Assembly: GCA_964652155.1 (NCBI GenBank) | Contig: CAZZBK010000119.1 | Location: forward strand, 1 to 19,564 | Reading direction: 5' to 3' | DNA from: CAZZBK01 sp964652155 | GTDB lineage: Bacteria; Planctomycetota; Planctomycetia; Pirellulales; PNKZ01 | DNA length: 19,564 nt | Part shown: one piece after another, positions 14,937 through 19,564 of the stretch | How the letters are laid out: every line of letters starts with the position of its first letter | Position numbering within the stretch: the first letter of the stretch is position 1 | Translations under genes and position numbers: made by a program | Notes under the pieces: model-generated | What the model saw: the letters and a program-made list of their open reading frames with translations, nothing else | What the model was told of the DNA's origin: nothing | Databases searched by the model: none

Positions 14937-15599
14937 ATGACAGCCTTTCGTACGGGAGTTGCCGCGCTGGTGCTCGTCTCGCTGCTGGTCGGAGGAAACT
15001 TCGCCACGGCAGCCGATAAGCCAGCCGACAAAGCCGCGGCTCACGATGCCGCTCACGCCGATCATGGCGCCCATGCGGCGGATCCCTTTGCCACCGACCC
15101 CTTGAGTTTCAAGGCCGACTTGGCACTGTGGACGCTGGTCGTGTTCATCGTCTTGCTGATCGTGCTCAAGAAATTTGCTTGGGGCCCGATCATCGCCGGA
15201 CTCGATGCCCGCGAACAGCGTGTGGCCAACCACATCTCGCAGGCCGAAGAAGCCAGCGCCGAAGCCAAGAAGCTGCTCGTGGACTACGAGTCGAAGCTGG
15301 CCAAGGCGCAGGACGAAGTGCGATCGATTCTTGACGAAGCCAAGCGCAATGCCGAGCTCGTCAAGGAGGAGATCGTCGAGAAGGCCAAGAGCGAAGCGGC
15401 GGCCGAGGCGGCTCGCGCCAAGCGCGATATCCAGTCGGCTCGCGACCAGGCGATGCAGGAGTTGCTGCAAACGAGTGCCAATTTGGCGGTCGATTTGGCC
15501 AGCAAGATCATTAAGTCGAAGCTGTCGGCTGCCGAGCATCAGCAGTTGATCAGCGACACGCTGGCCAAGTTCCCCCGCACCACGGCTAGCCAGAACTAA
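14937..15599 (+). CDS. atpF: F-type ATP synthase subunit b
   Basis: A 220-residue peripheral-stalk subunit. Residues 1-26 look like a signal peptide (AALVLVSLLVGGNFATAA). A His/Ala/Asp-rich linker with four His (36-46) follows, then one membrane helix (about 62-78, LALWTLVVFIVLLIVLKKF), then a long Ala/Glu/Lys-rich coiled coil to the C-terminus that contacts delta and F1. E. coli b is 156 residues; the excess is the N-terminal extension. The ATG is preceded by GAAGGA with nine bases between; an upstream ATG at 14892 would add 15 residues ahead of the signal peptide and is rejected. Only one b gene is present (no b'). Confidence 0.95.
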   Translation: MTAFRTGVAALVLVSLLVGGNFATAADKPADKAAAHDAAHADHGAHAADPFATDPLSFKADLALWTLVVFIVLLIVLKKFAWGPIIAGLDAREQRVANHISQAEEASAEAKKLLVDYESKLAKAQDEVRSILDEAKRNAELVKEEIVEKAKSEAAAEAARAKRDIQSARDQAMQELLQTSANLAVDLASKIIKSKLSAAEHQQLISDTLAKFPRTTASQN

Positions 15600-15611
15600 G
15601 CGAGGACATCG

Positions 15612-16214
15612 ATGGCCGACACGCCCGCACCCGCCGCCAGCAAGACTCTCGAACAGAAGTTCGCGGGCCATGATGCGGTCGCGCGCGTTTACGCCAAGGC
15701 CTTGATCGGCGCGGCCGGCAACGAATTGCCCTCCGTGCTTGCCGAGCTCGACGGTCTACTCGACGAGGTGATTCCCCGGTCGCCGCATCTGTACGCGGTG
15801 CTGACCTCGGGCATGGTCTCGCCCGAGGCCAAGCTGCAATTGATCGACAAAGTGTTCACGGGGCGTAGTTCGAAGCTGTTTGTCAGCTTTCTGAAGGTGA
15901 TCGCCGAACACGGCCGCGGCGACTGCTTGCCGACACTTCGTCGCGTGGTGCGCGAATTGTTGGAGCAAGCCAGCGGTCATGTGCGGATACAAGTACAGTC
16001 GGCCTTGCCCTTGGACGAAGCATCGACCAAGCGGTTGGCTGATCGTTTACGAGATTTGATTCACGCCGAACCGATACTCGAAACCTCGCTCAAGCCCGAA
16101 TTGTTGGGCGGGGTCGTGTTGCGGATCGGCGATACGGTCTACGACGGTTCCGTCTCCAGCCAACTGGAGCATCTGCGAACCCAATTGCTGAACAGGAGCG
16201 TCCATGAAGTTTAG
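15612..16214 (+). CDS. atpH: F-type ATP synthase subunit delta
   Basis: A 200-residue protein that joins the top of F1 to the b stalk. The OSCP/delta pattern is seen in VARVYAKALIGAA near the N-terminus, the helical middle, and a C-terminal segment (LKPELLGGVVLRIGDTVYDGSVSSQLEHL) that closely matches the conserved end of delta subunits. It is somewhat longer than E. coli delta (177), mostly at the N-terminus. GAGGA lies five bases before the ATG. Its last codons overlap the atpA start by 11 nt, indicating translational coupling. Confidence 0.95.
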   Translation: MADTPAPAASKTLEQKFAGHDAVARVYAKALIGAAGNELPSVLAELDGLLDEVIPRSPHLYAVLTSGMVSPEAKLQLIDKVFTGRSSKLFVSFLKVIAEHGRGDCLPTLRRVVRELLEQASGHVRIQVQSALPLDEASTKRLADRLRDLIHAEPILETSLKPELLGGVVLRIGDTVYDGSVSSQLEHLRTQLLNRSVHEV

Positions 16215-17739
16215 AGCGGACGAAATCGCTTCGATTATCCAACAGGAAATCGAGAACTACGAATCGCAACTCGATGTCCGTGAAGTCGGACGGGTGCTCG
16301 AAGTCGGCGACGGCATTGCGCGCGTCTACGGCCTCTCGGGCGTCATGAGCGGCGAAATGGTCGAGTTTGCCAACGGCACGATGGGCCTGGCCTTCAACCT
16401 TGAAGAGCACTCGGTCGGCATCGTCATCCTGGGCGACTATCTGCAAATTCAGGAAGGGGACGAGGTCAAAAGCACCGGTCGCCTGCTGAGTGTGCCGGTC
16501 GGTGACGCCGTCGTCGGCCGCGTGGTCGATCCACTCGGCAACCCGCTCGACGGCAAAGGCCCGATCGTCACCAGCGAACGTCGCCCGGTCGAATTCACCG
16601 CCCCTGGCATCGCTGGTCGTCAGCCGGTCCGTGAGCCTTTGCAGACCGGTATCAAGGCCATCGACGCCATGACCCCGATCGGTCGCGGCCAACGCGAGTT
16701 GATCATCGGTGACCGCAAAACCGGCAAAACCGCCATCGGCATCGACGCAATCATCAACCAGAAGGGCTCGGGGGTTAAGTGCTTCTACGTTGCCGTCGGT
16801 CAGAAAGAATCGACCGTCGCCAACGTCGTCGAAGCCCTCCGCAATGCCGGCGCGATGGACTTTACAACCGTCGTCGTCGCCGGGGCCAGTGCGCCTGCCG
16901 CGTTGCAGTACATCGCTCCGTACGCCGGTACCGCGATGGCCGAGTTCTTCACCTACAATAAGCAGCATGCCCTGATCGTTTACGATGACTTGTCGAAGCA
17001 AGCGGCCGCGTATCGCCAGCTCTCGCTGTTGTCGCGTCGTCCGCCGGGACGTGAAGCCTATCCGGGCGACGTGTTCTACGCCCACAGCCGGTTGCTCGAA
17101 CGCTCCTGCAAGCTGAGCGACGCGCTCGGTGCCGGTTCGCTCACCTCGCTGCCGATCATCGAAACGCTCGAAGGGGAAGTGTCGGCCTACATTCCCACGA
17201 ACGTGATTTCGATCACCGACGGTCAGATTTACTTGCAACCCGACTTGTTCTTCGCCGGTCAACGTCCGGCCATGAACGCCGGTATCTCGGTCAGCCGCGT
17301 CGGTGGTGCCGCTCAGATTCCGGCCATGAAGAAGGTGGCCGGCGGCTTGCGTCTCGACTTGGCTTCGTTCCGCGAGTTGGAAGCGTTTGCCCAATTGGGC
17401 ACCGACTTGGATCCCGCCACGCAGTCGCGGCTCGATCGCGGTTACCGCATGATCGAATTGCTCAAGCAGGGCCAGTACAAGCCGATGGACGTGTTCGACG
17501 AAGTGCTCAGCATTTACGCCGGCACCCGTGGCCACTTGGACAAAGTGCCCCGCGATGAAGTGGCCCGGTGGGAGCAAGAGTTCCTGACGTTCGTACATCA
17601 GCAGCGGAGCGACATGCTCAAGAAGCTGCGCGAGACGAAGAAGCTCGATGGCGACATGGAAGCACAGATTGAAGCCGCGATTGCCGATTTCCAGAAGCAA
17701 TACGCTTCGCGACACGGTTCGGCGACCGTGAAAGCTTAA
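16204..17739 (+). CDS. atpA: F-type ATP synthase subunit alpha
   Basis: A 511-residue non-catalytic nucleotide-binding subunit of F1, of normal length. The N-terminal beta barrel is followed by P-loop GDRKTGKT at 169-176, the same numbering as E. coli but with Lys for Gln at 172. ALIVYDDLSKQA and the arginine finger Arg365 in GISVSRVGGAAQ, which reaches into the catalytic site of beta, are intact. A C-terminal helical domain ends the protein. AGGAG is five bases before the ATG, inside the end of atpH. A long open frame on the opposite strand here is a shadow of this gene. Confidence 0.98.
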   Translation: MKFRADEIASIIQQEIENYESQLDVREVGRVLEVGDGIARVYGLSGVMSGEMVEFANGTMGLAFNLEEHSVGIVILGDYLQIQEGDEVKSTGRLLSVPVGDAVVGRVVDPLGNPLDGKGPIVTSERRPVEFTAPGIAGRQPVREPLQTGIKAIDAMTPIGRGQRELIIGDRKTGKTAIGIDAIINQKGSGVKCFYVAVGQKESTVANVVEALRNAGAMDFTTVVVAGASAPAALQYIAPYAGTAMAEFFTYNKQHALIVYDDLSKQAAAYRQLSLLSRRPPGREAYPGDVFYAHSRLLERSCKLSDALGAGSLTSLPIIETLEGEVSAYIPTNVISITDGQIYLQPDLFFAGQRPAMNAGISVSRVGGAAQIPAMKKVAGGLRLDLASFRELEAFAQLGTDLDPATQSRLDRGYRMIELLKQGQYKPMDVFDEVLSIYAGTRGHLDKVPRDEVARWEQEFLTFVHQQRSDMLKKLRETKKLDGDMEAQIEAAIADFQKQYASRHGSATVKA

Positions 17740-17788
17740 CACGAGCGTTACTTGTCCCACCCTTTACCTCTAGCCCCGCTGAACACCC

Positions 17789-18679
17789 GTGGCCAAAGCC
17801 CGCGCCCTTGATAAACGCCGCAAGTCGATCAAGAACATCCGCAAGATTACGCGGACGATGGAGTTGATCGCGACCGCCCGTTTCAAGAAGGCGATGGACC
17901 GCGCGGCCGCGTCGACGGCGTACACCAAGCGGATCACCGCCCTGGTTGCCGAGTTGGCCTCGCGCGGCCTGAAGGTGAGCCATCCGCTGCTGGAGACGCG
18001 CAGCGAGACCAAGTCGGTGGTCGTGCTCGTACTCACCGGCAATCGCGGTCTGTGCGGTGGCTACAATGGCAACGTGCAGCGGCAAGGTTTCCAGCGCTAC
18101 GAAGAGCTGCGGCACTCCGTCGAGACCGTGCAACTCGAAATCTCCGGCAAGCGTGGCATTTCGGCGGCCAAGTTCCGCAACATCGTGCCGTCGGTCACCT
18201 ACACGCACTTTGAAGACAAGCCCACGTTTGAAGAAGTTGAACTGCTGGCCAATCGTTACCTTGACGATTACCTGACAGGCAAAATCGATCGGCTCGACGT
18301 GGCGTACACACGCTTCGACAACGCCGCGCGGCAAACCGCCACGGTCGAAACGTTGTTGCCACTGGGCTCGTTGGCTGGGCTCGACGGCGCGGCTGCCGGC
18401 GGCTCGCAATCGGGCGTCGACTACGAATTTCTCCCCTCGGCCGAGAGCATTTTGGAAGAGGTCGTGCCCACCAGTTTCAAGGTCAAGCTGTTCAAGTGCT
18501 TCTTGGACGCGGCGGTGAGCGAGCAGATCGCCCGACGCGTGGCCATGAAGGCGGCCACCGAAAACGCCGACAAGATGATCAAGCAACTTGCCATGACATA
18601 CAATCGTGCCCGACAAAGCCAGATCACCGGCGAGATCATGGAGATCCTCGGCGGTGTCGAGGCGTTGAAGAACAAATAG
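17789..18679 (+). CDS. atpG: F-type ATP synthase subunit gamma
   Basis: A 296-residue central-shaft subunit that rotates inside alpha3-beta3. The N-terminal coiled-coil helix has the classic KSIKNIRKITRTMELIATARFKKA, the Rossmann-like middle has VLTGNRGLCGGYNGNV, and the C-terminal helix ends ARQSQITGEIMEILGGVEAL. The start is GTG with no visible Shine-Dalgarno sequence, 49 nt after atpA, which may keep its expression below that of alpha and beta (one gamma to three of each). Length is close to E. coli gamma (287). Confidence 0.97.
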   Translation: MAKARALDKRRKSIKNIRKITRTMELIATARFKKAMDRAAASTAYTKRITALVAELASRGLKVSHPLLETRSETKSVVVLVLTGNRGLCGGYNGNVQRQGFQRYEELRHSVETVQLEISGKRGISAAKFRNIVPSVTYTHFEDKPTFEEVELLANRYLDDYLTGKIDRLDVAYTRFDNAARQTATVETLLPLGSLAGLDGAAAGGSQSGVDYEFLPSAESILEEVVPTSFKVKLFKCFLDAAVSEQIARRVAMKAATENADKMIKQLAMTYNRARQSQITGEIMEILGGVEALKNK

Positions 18680-18690
18680 TCCCATAAAGC

Positions 18691-18735
18691 CGCGACCTTT
18701 GGTCGCGCTCCCCGCATTTCGCGACCCAAGGTCGC
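18691..18735 (+). repeat. Two tandem near-identical hairpins between atpG and atpD
   Basis: Hairpin one is CGCGACC-TTT-GGTCGCG (18691-18707, 7-bp stem); hairpin two is GCGACC-CAA-GGTCGC (18721-18735, 6-bp stem). The cores match in 14 of 15 positions when one is reverse-complemented, so the two can also pair with each other. No U tract follows, so a simple terminator is unlikely. They lie 25 nt before atpD, where they could set mRNA stability or partial attenuation. Confidence 0.75.
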
Positions 18736-18759
18736 AGCGATTAGGAGAAACGAGAGCTC

Positions 18760-19564
18760 ATGTCCACCACAACGAACACCGGCAAAATCACCCAGGTTAT
18801 CGGCTCGACCTTTGACGTCGAGTTTCCCGAGAAGCACCTGCCGTTCATTTACAACGCCGTCACCATCACCTCCGACAACAAGGGGATGAAGATCAAGTTG
18901 ACCGGCGAAGTTCAACAACACCTCGGCGGTGGTCGTGTCCGCTGTGTCGCGTTGGGCACCACCGACGGCTTGGTCCGTGGCCAAGAGGTGGTCGACACCG
19001 GCAAGCCCGTGACCGTGCCCGTCGGCAAGGGAACGCTCGGCCGCGTGTTCAACGTCACCGGCGATGCCATCGACGAGCGTGGTCCGGTGCAGGCCGACGA
19101 TTACTGGTCCATCCATCGCGACGCCCCCAAGGTCACCGACCTGTCGACGAAGACCGAACTCTTCGAGACAGGCATCAAAGTCATCGACTTGCTCACGCCG
19201 TTCGTCCGCGGCGGAAAGGCCGGTTTGTTCGGCGGTGCCGGTCTGGGCAAAACGGTTATTCTCACTGAGTTGATCGCCCGTATTGCCAGCAAGCACGGTG
19301 GCTACTCGGTGTTTGCGGGCGTTGGCGAGCGTACCCGCGAAGGGACCGACCTGTGGCTCGAAATGCAAGAGGCCGAAATCGGCAAGACCGGGCGGCACGT
19401 CATCGAGCAAACGTGCATGGTGTTCGGCCAGATGAACGAGCCGCCGGGAGCCCGTCTCCGCGTCGCGCTCACCGCCCTGACGATGGCCGAGTACTTCCGC
19501 GACACGACGGGTGCCGACACGCTGCTGTTCGTGGACAACATCTTCCGATTCTCGCAAGCCGGTT
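18760..19564 (+). CDS. atpD: F-type ATP synthase subunit beta, 3' end cut by window edge
   Basis: The first 268 residues of the catalytic F1 subunit are visible. The N-terminal barrel starts GKITQVIGSTFDVEF. P-loop GGAGLGKT is at 158-165 (commonly GGAGVGKT), catalytic Glu190 and Arg191 are in GVGERTREG, and the Walker B aspartate is Asp259 in LLFVDNIFRFSQAG. The stretch between Glu190 and Asp259 is about eight residues longer than in E. coli, as in several other bacterial groups. AGGAG lies 12 bases before the ATG, a little far, with GAGAG closer. atpC (epsilon) is expected next, beyond the edge. Confidence 0.97.
   Translation, partial: MSTTTNTGKITQVIGSTFDVEFPEKHLPFIYNAVTITSDNKGMKIKLTGEVQQHLGGGRVRCVALGTTDGLVRGQEVVDTGKPVTVPVGKGTLGRVFNVTGDAIDERGPVQADDYWSIHRDAPKVTDLSTKTELFETGIKVIDLLTPFVRGGKAGLFGGAGLGKTVILTELIARIASKHGGYSVFAGVGERTREGTDLWLEMQEAEIGKTGRHVIEQTCMVFGQMNEPPGARLRVALTALTMAEYFRDTTGADTLLFVDNIFRFSQAG

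Noticed and set aside
16090..17760. A 556-codon minus-strand open frame opposite atpA
   Set aside because: Shadow of the highly conserved alpha subunit; the composition is Arg/Asp/His-rich with no family signature.
18421..19557. A 378-codon minus-strand open frame across atpG and atpD
   Set aside because: It spans two real genes and their spacer on the opposite strand and has no motif of its own.

Overview
The window is a GC-rich bacterial chromosome fragment, most likely from a Planctomycetota genome (Pirellulales-like). The pointers are a UVR-motif-type protein beginning MTRDIS, a Rho_N/DUF4912 protein, F0 subunits b and c with their own signal peptides, and several secreted alpha/beta hydrolases. 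This assignment comes from protein character read by eye, not from a database search. A run of 100 N (10156-10255) marks an assembly gap, so the window joins two contigs.

Left block (1-5332, all minus strand): transcription runs right to left through a gamma-class carbonic anhydrase homologue, a membrane sensor histidine kinase, an NtrC-type sigma-54 response regulator, and two exported alpha/beta hydrolases; the second hydrolase runs off the left edge. Gaps are short and the kinase and regulator genes overlap by 23 nt, so the two-component system and at least the first hydrolase are probably one operon.

Middle block (5333-10155): a divergent spacer holds a GC-rich palindromic repeat with three perfect hairpins. 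It is followed on the plus strand by amidase, exported S9 peptidase, amidase. Both amidases keep the Ser-cisSer-Lys triad. The second is cut by the assembly gap, as is the minus-strand UVR-motif-type gene on the other side. Next to that lies the DUF4912 gene, also minus strand.

Right block (12050-19564): an 824-base divergent spacer with a good sigma-70-type promoter precedes a canonical F-type ATP synthase operon: AtpZ-like, atpI, atpB (a), atpE (c), atpF (b), atpH (delta), atpA (alpha), atpG (gamma), atpD (beta, cut by the right edge). Catalytic and ion-path residues are intact.

I see no mobile element genes, CRISPR array, rRNA or tRNA, and no strong case for a wholly new system. The most interesting items are the palindromic repeat, paired hairpins between atpG and atpD, His-rich tails on the outer-face ends of subunits a and b, and the regulator-hydrolase linkage.
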